This document shows positions 38,373-48,293 of a stretch of DNA of 64,000 nt, in pieces. Source of the DNA: Saprospiraceae bacterium (GTDB taxonomy: Bacteria > Bacteroidota > Bacteroidia > Chitinophagales > Saprospiraceae). The DNA lies in assembly GCA_016722285.1 (NCBI GenBank), contig JADKGI010000001.1:682001-746000 (forward strand). The letters run 5' to 3'. The notes beneath the pieces are model-generated. The model was not told where the DNA came from, did not search any database, and worked only from the letters and a program-made list of their open reading frames with translations. How positions within the stretch are numbered: position 1 is the stretch's first letter; each line of letters opens with the position of its first letter. A program made the translations under genes and the position numbers.

Positions 38373-39923
38373 GTGGATAAAGAATTGGTAATAAAATCAT
38401 CTCCTTCAGAAGTGGAGATAGCATTACTGGAAGGTTCAAGGCTGGTAGAGATTCACCGCCAAAAGACCAATAATAATTCGACAGTTGGGGATATTTTTTT
38501 GGGGAGTGCAAAAAAGCTCATGCCAGGTCTCAACGCCGGATTTATGGATATCGGACACAGGAAGGATGCCTTTCTACATTATACTGACCTGGGGCCACAG
38601 ATCAAATCACTGATCAAATATACCAATGCAGTGGTAAGAGGAAGTTATAACAGCCCGCTTCTTGATAACTTCGAATTGGAACCTGACAATCCGAAAACCG
38701 GAAAAATAGATCAGGTTTTTGATAAAAATACATTTGTTTTGGTCCAGGTACTTAAGGAACCCATATCGACCAAAGGTCCTCGACTGAGTTGCGAAATCAC
38801 AATCCCAGGCAGGTATGTTGTACTTACTCCATTTTCGGAGATCGTGGCTGTATCAAAGAAAATCAGCTCCCCGGATGAGAGAAAGCGTCTCAAAGTCCTT
38901 GTAGAAAGTATAAAGCCTAAGAATTTTGGCGTCATAGTGCGGACTGCTGCCGAGGGCAAAAAAGTCGCTGATCTTCACAATGATATCCGGGAACTGGAAG
39001 AAAAGTGGAAAACCATGTTTCAGCAACTGAAGCAAACGAAAGCTCCCGAAAAGATCCTCAGCGAAATAGATAAGACATCATCGATACTCAGAGACATCCT
39101 GAATGATAATTTCAATAAAATCATAGTGGATGATAAAGATATGTATCAGAGCCTGAAAGAATATCTCCAGACAATTGCTCCTGATAAAGTCAAAATCTTA
39201 CAACAATACAAAGGGTCAAGGCATATATTTGATCAGTTTGATGTCAATAGACAGATCAAAGCGTCATTCGGTAAGACATCCACGATGAGTACAGGCGCAT
39301 ATGTCGTCATAGAGCATACAGAAGCCATGCATGTCATTGATGTAAACAGTGGGCCTAAAATGCAACGCAAGGACCAGGAAGATGCAGCTATGGCTGTCAA
39401 TCTGGAAGCGGCAGAAGAAATAGCCAGACAACTCCGTCTCAGAGATATTGGAGGACTTATTATTATTGATTTTATTGATATGCGTACATCAGAAAATAAA
39501 GTCAGCTTATATAATAAGATGAAAGATTTTATGGAGAGCGATCGGGCTCAACATACCATATTACCCTTGAGTAAGTTCGGCTTGATGCAAATCACACGCC
39601 AGCGTACCAGACCTGAAGTAAATATTGACACAACTGAACTTTGCCCGGCATGTCAAGGATCCGGAAAGGTAAACCCATCTATCTTAGTTATCGACAATAT
39701 TCAGCGGGATATAAATTATATAATTCATTCGAGACCTAAATCCAGGATTAAGCTGGAAGTCAATCAGTTTATTTATGCTTATCTGAAAAACGGATGGCCA
39801 AGCGTTCAAATGAAATGGTATTTTAAATATAACAAATGGATACACCTGGTAAGTAGCAGTGATTTCCACCTGTTTGAATACAGGTTTTTTGATGAAGCGG
39901 ATGATGAGATAAGGCTTTCTTAA
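38373..39923 (+). CDS. rng: Ribonuclease G/E family protein
   Basis: A 516-residue endoribonuclease of the RNase G type, without the long RNase E tail. It has the S1-like N-terminus (GDIFLGSAKKLMPGLNAGFM, DIGHRKDAFLHYTDLG), the RNase H-like and catalytic DNase I-like region (VIDVNSGPKM with the Mg-binding Asp; IDFIDMR), and the zinc-link CPAC in TTELCPACQGSGKV. It trims 5S and 16S rRNA precursors and decays mRNA. The start is GTG at 38373 because the ATG 22 bases upstream runs into a stop; VDKELVIKSSPSEVEIALLE fits the family N-terminus. Confidence 0.94.
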   Translation: MDKELVIKSSPSEVEIALLEGSRLVEIHRQKTNNNSTVGDIFLGSAKKLMPGLNAGFMDIGHRKDAFLHYTDLGPQIKSLIKYTNAVVRGSYNSPLLDNFELEPDNPKTGKIDQVFDKNTFVLVQVLKEPISTKGPRLSCEITIPGRYVVLTPFSEIVAVSKKISSPDERKRLKVLVESIKPKNFGVIVRTAAEGKKVADLHNDIRELEEKWKTMFQQLKQTKAPEKILSEIDKTSSILRDILNDNFNKIIVDDKDMYQSLKEYLQTIAPDKVKILQQYKGSRHIFDQFDVNRQIKASFGKTSTMSTGAYVVIEHTEAMHVIDVNSGPKMQRKDQEDAAMAVNLEAAEEIARQLRLRDIGGLIIIDFIDMRTSENKVSLYNKMKDFMESDRAQHTILPLSKFGLMQITRQRTRPEVNIDTTELCPACQGSGKVNPSILVIDNIQRDINYIIHSRPKSRIKLEVNQFIYAYLKNGWPSVQMKWYFKYNKWIHLVSSSDFHLFEYRFFDEADDEIRLS

Positions 39924-40210
39924 TCTATCTTTTTAATGGTATTAACGTATGTCAGTAATTTGATGCTGCAGTGAACTTTGGGAAAATGTAAGAATCCCAA
40001 GGATTCCTGTCATTTTAATGTGGTCTTTTTTGCTCATTTCCATTACTTTAAGATATCCGTGTCATATGTTCTCTTTTGTAGCTTCATAACCATCCCTATC
40101 ATTCCCGTCTTCAGTCGGTTTTCCATTATAACAGAATACTCTTTCTAAAGTATTGGCTTAATTTTATCGATATGTAAGGAAATCATTGATAGTTGTTTGG
40201 CATAGGATTA

Positions 40211-40761
40211 CTATATCATCCATTCGTATGTTGCATCCTTGACATCTTCATTTTCAATAAAGGATAAAAAATTGTACTTGTAAACAAGATCGGATAAAAT
40301 GCGCAGAAATACGAAGGCTAATGTCAAAGTATAGCTGCGTATCAAAAATAACCGATGCGCTTGAATTTTCATTATCGAAATCCAAGCTGCTGACGTCATG
40401 AAGATCCACAAAGATGCAAGAATTAATGTTGGAACTATTGAACCCGGAAATGGTTGAGTGATGCCAAGATAAAATGCCGAAAGGCCTCCTGAAAGACATC
40501 CAATAATATAGGCTTTTCCTGGAATTCTATGCCACTTGATATAATGTTTACGAAACCAAGCCCAGAATTGAAAAGACCCATAACAAGATGTGCGACTGCA
40601 GCAGCCAAATGAGATACAAACCAAAATTGTTTATTCCAAAAAGTCGGACCAATACCTTGTCTGACAAATCTGTAATTTATTGCGCTATAAAGATAGTAAG
40701 AGCTCATTAGAATAATTAATGTTCAAATTTTTTTGATTACTATCTTCTTTTCACCCTTCAT
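40211..40761 (-). pseudogene. DUF2306 membrane protein, broken by a TGA codon and a frameshift
   Basis: Two frames join into a DUF2306-type membrane protein: FWFVSHLAAAVAHLVMGLF plus QFWAWFRKHYIKWHRIPGKA, CLSGGLSAFYLGITQPF, and IQAHRLFLIRSYTLTLAFVF. The frame is lost in the A4 run at 40571-40574; five would repair it. In addition the natural N-terminus seems to start at 40761 (MKGEKKIVIKKI) and meets TGA at 40723-40725 before TLIILMSSYYLYSAINY, where TGG would be expected. Without the leader, the only start is ATG at 40707. DUF2306 function is unknown. Two independent lesions favour a true pseudogene. Confidence 0.75.
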
Positions 40762-40787
40762 ACCAAAAAAAATTGCATGTTAAGCCA

Positions 40788-42584
40788 TCATTGCTTTTTT
40801 GCCCACTCATCCATAGATCTTTCTATTATTTCGAGAGGCATACAACCATCTTTTAGATACTCCGTATGAAATGAAGCCAGATCGAATTTGTCACCAAGTA
40901 ACTGACTGTATTTATTTCTAAGTTCCCGGATCTTTAAAGCACCGGTTTTATAACTCAATGCCTGCCCAGGATATACCATATAACGTTCAATTTCCGCCAC
41001 TGCTCCTCCTTCACTTATTGGTTCATTTTCCATCGAGTAAGTAATAGCCTCCTCCCTCGTCATTTTACCGGTATGTATAGCTACATCCACCACCAGCCTG
41101 ATTGCCCGATGCATTTCATCGCCCAAAGCTCCCATGTATTGGTAAGGATCGGTGTACAATCCGAGTTCTTTACCCAAACTTTCGCAATATAAAGCATAGC
41201 CTTCGCCATAGGCACCATACCAGATGAAACGGCGGAAAGCAGGAAGGGCAGTATTTTCTGTTTGAATACTTGTTTGGTAATGATGACCAGGCAAAGCTTC
41301 ATGTAGAAAAGTGCTTTCCATGCCTGCTGTGGTATTGAATTTTGTTGCATCAACAATGGGGATATAATAGATGCCTGGGCGGGTCCCGTCAGGCAGACCC
41401 GGGTAATATTCCGCACTGGCACTTGCTGCCCGAAAAGCTTCTGTTTGCCTGATTTCAAATTTTGTTTTTGGGGTAAGTCTAAACATTTTTTTCAGATTGG
41501 GCTCAATCCTTGACTGAATATTTCTAGTGGCAGTCAATACTTCTTCAGCCGTTTTAAAAGGCATGAATTGCTTATCTGTCTTCATGAAATTAAAAAAAGA
41601 GTCCAGACTTCCTTTAAATTGTACTTCTGTTTTAATCTCCTCCATCAGGGTTTTGATACGCTTTACTTCTGCGAGACCGGTTTCATATATTTCATTGGGC
41701 GTTTTGTTAGTAGTTGTCCAGAATTTTACCAGGTAAGCATATAATTTATCACCGCCTGGCAGGGCATTGATTCCGCTGCTTGTTCTTGCTTTGGGCAGAT
41801 ATTCTGTTTTTAAAAAATCTCCGAGCTTTTTATATGAAGGTATGATGGCTTTGTTGATCATATCAATATATGCTGTGGTTAATCTTATTTTATCAGAATC
41901 GCTAAATGTGGCTGGCATCAAAGTCACCGGTCCATAAAATAAACTTTTTGTGGCATCCTTGGTTACCAGGTCCATCATTTGTGGAATCATTTTTATTACT
42001 ACAGCACGTGGCAACACTATATTTAGAGCCATCCCTTTTCTAAAATAAACAATGGCACTGTCAGCCCAGACGGAAAAAGCAGTTGCCCTTTGTAACCAGT
42101 TATCATAATCAGCAACCGTCTTAAATGGTTGATTGCCTGAACCTGAACCCATTTGGCCCAATGAAAGCGGCACACCATTAAATTGATCAAAAGGCATGTA
42201 AGTAAAATCATCCTTATCGGGACTTCCGAGAAAATTCACTTCAAGTCCTTCCAATCCCATATCCATTTCATATGAAAAGATTAGGTAGCTTTTCTTATCG
42301 TTATCATTTAATGTCGCAGGATCAAATTTTCCAATGGCAGTTTTGTATAGTGTAAAAAAATCTTTCAATCTGGTTCGATAACTATCCGTAAAGTCCGGAA
42401 GCAGGTTATTATAGCGTGTATCTCCATTGGCTGTAGCTTCGAGTGGCAATAGCTGCATCCTTTCATTATAATATTCATGAAGCATTGTTCCCAATGCTGC
42501 ATTGGCCGCAGTTGGCTGTTGATTTGTATTGGAATTACATCCTGCCATGGTAATCATTATAAGAAAATAAAATATTTTTTTCAT
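40788..42584 (-). CDS. DUF885 lipoprotein, putative metallopeptidase
   Basis: This 598-residue lipoprotein has a lipobox ending TMAGC (Cys about residue 16). The mature protein is mostly helical. It carries the DUF885 signature FLHEALPGHHYQ, which resembles a zinc HExxH-type site, then GEGYALYCESLGKELG with the expected third ligand region, and PGQALSYKTGALKIRELRNK near the end. The family is widespread in Bacteroidota and thought to be peptidase-like; substrates are not known. It is a single gene. Confidence 0.88.
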   Translation of the reverse strand: MKKIFYFLIMITMAGCNSNTNQQPTAANAALGTMLHEYYNERMQLLPLEATANGDTRYNNLLPDFTDSYRTRLKDFFTLYKTAIGKFDPATLNDNDKKSYLIFSYEMDMGLEGLEVNFLGSPDKDDFTYMPFDQFNGVPLSLGQMGSGSGNQPFKTVADYDNWLQRATAFSVWADSAIVYFRKGMALNIVLPRAVVIKMIPQMMDLVTKDATKSLFYGPVTLMPATFSDSDKIRLTTAYIDMINKAIIPSYKKLGDFLKTEYLPKARTSSGINALPGGDKLYAYLVKFWTTTNKTPNEIYETGLAEVKRIKTLMEEIKTEVQFKGSLDSFFNFMKTDKQFMPFKTAEEVLTATRNIQSRIEPNLKKMFRLTPKTKFEIRQTEAFRAASASAEYYPGLPDGTRPGIYYIPIVDATKFNTTAGMESTFLHEALPGHHYQTSIQTENTALPAFRRFIWYGAYGEGYALYCESLGKELGLYTDPYQYMGALGDEMHRAIRLVVDVAIHTGKMTREEAITYSMENEPISEGGAVAEIERYMVYPGQALSYKTGALKIRELRNKYSQLLGDKFDLASFHTEYLKDGCMPLEIIERSMDEWAKKQ

Positions 42585-42860
42585 TTTTTTGGATTGATTG
42601 ATCTTGATTTTAAAAAATTCTGATGAAAGCCAGACTGTTCTAAAACTGTCATTTTATCATCAATAATAACGAAAAACAATGCAATTGGGTGCATGTAAAG
42701 AGAAGTTTGTTTTGAATGTTGTGACTCGATGTAAAAGAAGACAACTAATATTTAAGGAATATGACGGATTCAAACTTACTTTTCATTTCTGGTTTAAGTG
42801 ACTATACATTTATCGCTTGTGAAGTGAGTACGAAAACTTTGGTGTCAGAAGGCAAGAATA

Positions 42861-43544
42861 TTATTTATCAATTTTGGAAATCATAAGATTTGAAAAATGT
42901 GCTTCTGTGCCGGGACCTATCCATAATCCGATACTTCCAATATTATCAGCTCCATGTTTCAAATCATTTACTATTAATGTCGGTTGTGTATTGCCATGTA
43001 TAAACAGTTTTGCCGTATCCCCTTTAACTTCAATTTTCATTTTTGTCCATTTGCCGGGCATTAAATCGACGTAAGATTCATATTTTTCAGGAAAATCCTT
43101 GCGTAATTTAAACCATGGAAAATCAGGATACGAAATATACTGAACAGAATGATTTCTTCTGATTTGGTCATCAGCTCTTCCATTTGTAGGGCGAAGGTAA
43201 ATGCACTCAAACTTTGAATTGTCATTATTGATTCTGAATGCAATACCCACAAAGCCCCTTGCCAGTTCAGATGAATTTGCAGTCAGCTTTCCTGAAATAT
43301 CCACTTCAATAATCCCATTCTTAAAATCTGAATGATTGATTTTTACAAATTTTACTTCAGTATTTTCACCTGAGTCTGTTACTTTTAAGGATTTTTTGCC
43401 GGAATAGATTTCTTCAGTCATCAGTACATTAATGGATGTAAGATCTTTGTTATTAAATAAAACGTCCGATTTCTTTTTTATCTGGGCAAATAAAAAATTT
43501 GACGATAAAACAATGAGAAGAATTAAATAGTGAGATGTATTCAT
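42861..43544 (-). CDS. Secreted beta-sandwich protein (concanavalin-like)
   Basis: This 227-residue protein has a signal peptide (YLILLIVLSSNFLFAQ). The mature part is one domain of alternating beta strands with the look of a LamG/DUF1080-type jelly roll: IIEVDISGKL, GFVGIAFRINNDNSKFEC, IYLRP, KWTKMKIEVKGDTAKLFIHG, NIGSIGLWIGPGTEAHFSNL. Similar domains bind or cleave glycans, but no catalytic residues can be pointed to. It is a single gene with gaps of more than 270 bases on both sides. Confidence 0.65.
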   Translation of the reverse strand: MNTSHYLILLIVLSSNFLFAQIKKKSDVLFNNKDLTSINVLMTEEIYSGKKSLKVTDSGENTEVKFVKINHSDFKNGIIEVDISGKLTANSSELARGFVGIAFRINNDNSKFECIYLRPTNGRADDQIRRNHSVQYISYPDFPWFKLRKDFPEKYESYVDLMPGKWTKMKIEVKGDTAKLFIHGNTQPTLIVNDLKHGADNIGSIGLWIGPGTEAHFSNLMISKIDK

Positions 43545-44411
43545 TTGTACTTTTTTAATGGTGATCGCAATGTCGTATTTTATTGTGTTATAACCATGTG
43601 CTATTCAAAAACGACCATTTTCACATAAAAATAGCGGAATATGATGTATTTAGGTAAATTTTATAAAAAGTTTAATTTTAAGACAGTTTCGGTACAATGT
43701 AAAATCAGACCACTGAAACTTAAGATGAAATCCCCAAATGCAAACATCACAAACCATTATAATTAAATCATGGGGATTCCATGTTGCCAAAGAAATAAAA
43801 ATAGATATAGATACGTGAAAAATTGTTTATAAAGCCGCTTTTTCTTTTCTGGTGTGTATGACTTTATTATTTAGTGTTTGATATAAGCACACTGCTAAAA
43901 CTCAATAGGTAGAACCGGTTGCCTTCTGTTCTTTTTGGATTTTCATGTTTGCGAGCATTTGAACACAAACACATTTCATAGATATGGCAGTTATGTCGAG
44001 TCGTGAGACTTGACAAATCGCTTTTAATTTATAAAAACAGATTCGATGCCTAAGGATAAGTCTGAAGTTAGATTAAACCTCTATGTTCAGGCCAAACGCA
44101 AATGAAAATGACAGCATAAATTATACACAAACTGCAATTTTGTTATTTACATATTAGTGTCTCTTACCTGGGCAAACACCGCATTCTGACTATCAGACAG
44201 TGGTCGTAACCAGGCCGGACGGAGTGTTAAATACAAATGTCGAAAGTACAAATTAAAAAAACTAATTTTACCCTTATAGCCATATTCGCAAGTATAAATT
44301 TATGATGGGCTACAGCCAGTGTTTCTTTGTTTTACAATAGGCATTCTTCAATACTAATTTGTACCATATATTCTATTTTTGCCCTAATTAGAAGAATAAT
44401 ATTGTTATTAA
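43545..44411. other. Long gap without a recognisable gene
   Basis: About 870 bases hold no supported gene. Small features only: an imperfect hairpin at about 43995-44014 (GTCGAGTC/GACTTGAC) and a locally GC-richer patch at about 44165-44235. The patch has a short open stretch on the minus strand (AWLRPLSDSQNAVFAQVRD) that could be a gene remnant; I cannot name it. Confidence 0.45.
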
Positions 44412-44442
44412 TTTGTGAATGTTGATATATTATTTATTTTTG
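44412..44442 (+). promoter_or_regulatory. Promoter of the 44481 membrane protein gene
   Basis: TTTG (44412-44415), a 19-base spacer and TATTTTTG (44435-44442) are a full -33/-7 match. Transcription would start near 44449, which rules out the longer GTG start at 44415 and supports ATG at 44481. Confidence 0.7.
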
Positions 44443-44480
44443 ACTCAGGAAATCTAATATTAAATTTTAAATCTATAATC

Positions 44481-44900
44481 ATGCGAGAGACCATGTTGAT
44501 TTTTCATTTTATCGGGTTGTCGATGGGCTTGGGTTCCAGTTTTGCCTATATGTTTTTGGGCTTTGTTTCTTCCAAAATGCCAAAAGGTGAGCGAAAAGCA
44601 TTTTTTGTAAACGTCTCTATAATAAGTAAAATGGCAAACATTGGTTTGATCATTTTACTTATTTCAGGATTGTATCTGATCACACCTTTCTGGAAAGTAT
44701 TGGGTGGTCAGCCCTTTCTTATTGCAAAACTTATTTTAGTTCTTATCCTGATTGGTTTAGTTCTGGCTATCAACTCACTAATGAAAAAGTCAAAAACAGC
44801 TGACATAGATCTTTATGCCGGGAAAATAGAAACTTTAGGAAAGGTGATCATGCTGACTACTTTAATAATTTTGATTCTGGCGGTCACAATTTTCCATTGA
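44481..44900 (+). CDS. Four-helix membrane protein, DUF2269-like
   Basis: A 139-residue protein with about four helices: MLIFHFIGLSMGLGSSFAYM, ANIGLIILLISGLYLI, FLIAKLILVLILIGLVLAI and VIMLTTLIILILAVTIF. HFIGLSMGLGSSF resembles the first helix of DUF2269/CopD-like membrane proteins, which carry a conserved His. Function is unknown. It is a single gene with a strong promoter. Confidence 0.7.
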   Translation: MRETMLIFHFIGLSMGLGSSFAYMFLGFVSSKMPKGERKAFFVNVSIISKMANIGLIILLISGLYLITPFWKVLGGQPFLIAKLILVLILIGLVLAINSLMKKSKTADIDLYAGKIETLGKVIMLTTLIILILAVTIFH

Positions 44901-45166
44901 AAAAAGCATTTGTCCAGTTCATATTTAAATCATATAGATTAAAATTCTTTTCATTGATTTTTAAGAGTGACTTAAGTTCAATCTTATAATCGGTATATTT
45001 TAATCGTATCTTCATTAAAAATTGTACCATCTTAGTATTTTGGCTCAAATGGTCACTATCCGGTATAATAAGACCATGTGATTTTATGATCTTTTCCTTA
45101 TTTTTACTGGTGATATTTCGTCATATCCTGAATTTATACATCTGACTCTGACTTTTTATTCGTACA

Positions 45167-46879
45167 TTAATCATACGCACTTTGGCTCATTGGCATATCT
45201 TCATTGCTAAATATCCTGTATAATACCGGGTCAAGTAATATATCAGTCAACAAAACCCGCTTGCCATCAAGCAATATCTGATTATTGATCAGCCGAATGC
45301 CGTGACTGTAATCAACATACCAGTCCACATGGCCGCTATATACCGGCTGTATGGGAACGCCATCAGGTTTATGCCAGCCGTAAATTACTACTTTATTGGG
45401 TTGTTTTGCCAAGCGAACAGACAGAATGATGTCTTTTTTTATTCCGGCAATCAATTGTCCGTTTTTTCCTCCTGCACCCACTTTTTGCTTCTCAATCCGG
45501 TCATTATGCTCAATAAACTTTCTAACAGTCTCATTTGCGTTTCCTACAGGAGTATAGGGAAATGGCGCTAACTTAAGTGGAGCCTTGGTGTATATATGAT
45601 CACTGATTTTGGACGTGATGAGAGATGCTCCGAACAGAGTTGCCAGTTTCTGTGCTGTATGTGGATTCATAGGTATCCTGCAAAAATTTGTATCACTCCC
45701 GACCGCCAAATAATCAGACAAAACTTCGTACTCAACCTGATGGAGAACACCGTTTGAGTCAGCAAATGAGGCATGCAGATTGATGGTTTGTCTTAAAAAG
45801 TCAGGCATATTGCCAGTGGAGAGTGCTTTGTAGATTTCTGCTTCCCGATCTTCCAGTGCCAACGTTTCAATCCGATTCATAAAAGCTGAGCCGGATTCAG
45901 CATCTGCTTCTCTAGGTGGTATGTTCAAGCACCGTATAGGAATGATGGTTGTGTCGGCTATAAATTCAGAATATGCCCTTTTTCCGAAATATTTGTATTT
46001 TTTTTGTTCAACCTTTGTTCCACTCAAAATGCTGTGAATAAATCCATTGAGTTCCACTTGTGTCGTATGGAAGATCTTTTTATCCGGATTTGTTTTGAGA
46101 ACAATTTCAATTCTCCTGGCTGGTGAGCTGAACAAAAGCAGAGAATCTTTATTTTCTTCTCTGAAATGAAAATATTCGCTTAGATAATTTTTCATCATCT
46201 TACTCCGGTACCAAGTGCCCCCTGTTGGTGAAACCAGCGGTTTGCCATCGAAGACAACCACACTATCGTTATATGCCAAGACTGACAAGAATTTGTTCTT
46301 TCCTGATTTCAACCATTTGACTATTAGCGGACCATGAATGGTGTCTTCATAACCATAGTTGCTGTCAAGGAAGGCTATCCGTTTTACAGCTTCCGGTATT
46401 TTCCCAACTGATTCGAGATAATTGAAAATAAATCTTCCGCCTCCACTATGTCCGTCCAAAACGAGCTGTGTCTTCCATGCTTTAAACAAGGCTGTAACGT
46501 CATCAACTATTCTTTTGGTTTCGTACAGAAAATTTGGGCTTTCCTTTTTCCATAATGGCCAGCTTTTCTGTGTGGCTTCCAGGTAAGCCACCACTATCGT
46601 TTGATGAGTGAGTACTTTTCTTAAATATCGAGTCTGTGCACCGATATGTTGGATACCAAAATGCCAGTCATCTCCATCTTTAAGCTTTTTCCCAAAGGTT
46701 TGTTCTATGCTGTTTCCATTAGGAAGCGCATAAAAAATCAATAATATTTCTTTGTTTTTCCCAAATCCATTGAGTGGAGCATTGATTAAAATACGCGTAT
46801 TGGATTGGGAGTTTTCTATCACCATTTGCTGCTCATCAAACGTTCCGGATATTTTGAATCCAGGAAGTACCTGAGCCAA
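45167..46879 (-). CDS. Secreted alpha/beta-hydrolase-like protein with uncertain N-terminus
   Basis: The frame gives 570 residues with an alpha/beta-hydrolase nucleophile elbow GHSGGG (LVLDGHSGGGRFIFNYLES). The later part (about residues 300-570) has no family I can name and ends with LLDPVLYRIFSNEDMPMSQS. The TTG at 46879 lies just after what would be a signal peptide. A good hydrophobic leader (KLTTLIFLFFIPPFFIF) is read in another frame immediately upstream; removing one base from the A5 run at 46878-46882 would join it to LAQVLPGFKISG. Even then no ATG is close. Treat the start as unresolved. Confidence 0.65.
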   Translation of the reverse strand: MAQVLPGFKISGTFDEQQMVIENSQSNTRILINAPLNGFGKNKEILLIFYALPNGNSIEQTFGKKLKDGDDWHFGIQHIGAQTRYLRKVLTHQTIVVAYLEATQKSWPLWKKESPNFLYETKRIVDDVTALFKAWKTQLVLDGHSGGGRFIFNYLESVGKIPEAVKRIAFLDSNYGYEDTIHGPLIVKWLKSGKNKFLSVLAYNDSVVVFDGKPLVSPTGGTWYRSKMMKNYLSEYFHFREENKDSLLLFSSPARRIEIVLKTNPDKKIFHTTQVELNGFIHSILSGTKVEQKKYKYFGKRAYSEFIADTTIIPIRCLNIPPREADAESGSAFMNRIETLALEDREAEIYKALSTGNMPDFLRQTINLHASFADSNGVLHQVEYEVLSDYLAVGSDTNFCRIPMNPHTAQKLATLFGASLITSKISDHIYTKAPLKLAPFPYTPVGNANETVRKFIEHNDRIEKQKVGAGGKNGQLIAGIKKDIILSVRLAKQPNKVVIYGWHKPDGVPIQPVYSGHVDWYVDYSHGIRLINNQILLDGKRVLLTDILLDPVLYRIFSNEDMPMSQSAYD

Positions 46880-47044
46880 AAATAAAGAAAGGCGGAATGA
46901 AGAATAGAAATATCAAAGTTGTCAGCTTATGATACCGAAAGTAGTTGAGTTGTAACTGGATTAAATTTATTATCAGAGACCTCTTGGAACGAGTAATTCT
47001 CATGTATTTTCCTAAATTCATCGCGGTATGTTGTAAGAAAATGC

Positions 47045-47239
47045 TTAACCCCAAACATATTTCCAGATAGTATCTTTTTGTTTTTTCCAAACGGTGTGAA
47101 AAATACCTTTTTCAGAAGTCATCTTTTCAAAAGCATTTTCAACTTGAAAGATTTCTGTTTTTATTTTTTTCTTATCCACTTTTTGATGACAGGAACAAAT
47201 CAAAATTATGCCTGCCGACAGAATTACTTTTCTTTTCAT
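47045..47239 (-). pseudogene. N-terminal fragment of a DUF4440/SnoaL-like lipoprotein
   Basis: A lipoprotein signal (MKRKVILSAGIILICSC) is followed by EIFQVENAFEKMTSEKGI, which resembles the first helix of DUF4440/NTF2-like proteins. The frame then ends after 64 residues, where the family needs 100 more. The downstream 160 bases encode no matching remainder in any frame that I recognise. A truncated gene remnant is the best reading. Confidence 0.45.
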
Positions 47240-47845
47240 TTGCCGAAGGATTTACTTTAAAGACAATTATCTCTTTGAGAAGTAAATTTATTAAATTGGT
47301 TGAAAAATGCTACAACCAATTTACGTAGTGCCACCATCAGATGATCAATTTCGTATTTTTCTGACTGAAAAACCTTCATTGCTATATAATTCATTCAAAT
47401 GTAATAAGATCTTTTAAGAAATCTATATTCAGAATGATATTATTAGGTGTGGGCCACAACTTGAGTATTAGTTTCCGTACTTTTATGGTTATAATGTCTC
47501 ATATTAGTTACATACCTGATTATGCAGTTCAGATAGATATTTATCAGAATAAAATGAAGTGGTGTTGGCTATTACACAGGTATATTCCGGGATTGGATTT
47601 AAATTATTTTTTAGCCCGTTGCATAAAGGTATCTCAGACTGACAAAGATATGGAAATACAATTTGAGAATATCTCCCATACAATCATACTGGTTAGCAAC
47701 CTAATAATGTAAGCAATGCCGATAGAAGAAATGATTCATTCGTCGGGTAATAAAAAAGCCTTTTCGGAAATATCCGGTTTTTATTCGGGAGTTTGATAGT
47801 AGCTAAGATTAACGCAAGATCGATAATAAATTTGGGAGTAATGGC
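47240..47845. other. Gap with one unconvincing ORF
   Basis: The only long frame (47434-47712, plus strand, 92 codons) has irregular composition, no family resemblance and no promoter-like sequence in front. Nothing else was found in these 600 bases. Confidence 0.4.
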
Positions 47846-47931
47846 GAGTATAGCTAATTGCATATACTCCCCATGAAACTAATTAATTTTTACGTTAAAT
47901 TGCAGAAGCAATGGAGTCTTGTCAACTCCAT
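47846..47931 (-). terminator. Pair of hairpins downstream of the cold shock gene
   Basis: GAGTATA/TATACTC (47846-47869) and ATGGAGT/ACTCCAT (47911-47931) are two perfect 7-base stems. They lie 44-129 bases after the csp stop codon. There is no clear T tract, so they may be mRNA-stabilising 3' structures and not classic terminators. Confidence 0.35.
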
Positions 47932-47974
47932 GCTAATTTTAGAAAAAACCTTATAATATAATAACAATCTTATA

Positions 47975-48166
47975 TTACGCCAATTTGACGTGTACTGCAT
48001 TCAATCCTTTTGGACTTTCCTCAACATCATAACTAACTTTGTCTCCTTCGGCTATATCAACGGTTAGTGAATTTTGATGAACAAATACATCTTTACTGCC
48101 ATCATCAGGTGAAATAAATCCGAAACCTTTAGTTTTGTCAAAAAACTTTACTGTCCCAATACTCAT
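47975..48166 (-). CDS. Cold shock protein, CspA family
   Basis: A 63-residue single OB-fold protein with both RNA-binding motifs: KGFGFI (RNP1) in FDKTKGFGFISPDDG and VFVH (RNP2) in KDVFVHQNSL. It binds single-stranded RNA and DNA and melts mRNA structure. The 5' leader is short, about 20 bases from the -7 box, unlike the long cold-sensing leader of E. coli cspA. Confidence 0.95.
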   Translation of the reverse strand: MSIGTVKFFDKTKGFGFISPDDGSKDVFVHQNSLTVDIAEGDKVSYDVEESPKGLNAVHVKLA

Positions 48167-48194
48167 ATTTATTAAATTTTATTTATAAAAAGTG

Positions 48195-48202
48195 CAAAGT
48201 TA
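48195..48202 (-). promoter_or_regulatory. -7 box of the cold shock gene
   Basis: TAACTTTG on the coding strand matches TAnnTTTG, 28 bases before the ATG. The -33 region is AT-rich without a clear TTTG. Confidence 0.5.
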
Positions 48203-48293
48203 ATATTATATATATCATTTTCCTTATTAATACATTTTAAACTGTGTAAAAGCCTTGGGTTTGCGAAAAAAAATAGGTAATTAAGTGGTTTTT

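Noticed and set aside
43990..44020. Hairpin in the 43.5-44.4 kb gap as a terminator
   Set aside because: No T tract and no gene ending nearby.
47434..47712. 92-codon ORF on the plus strand
   Set aside because: No signal peptide, motif or promoter; composition looks random.
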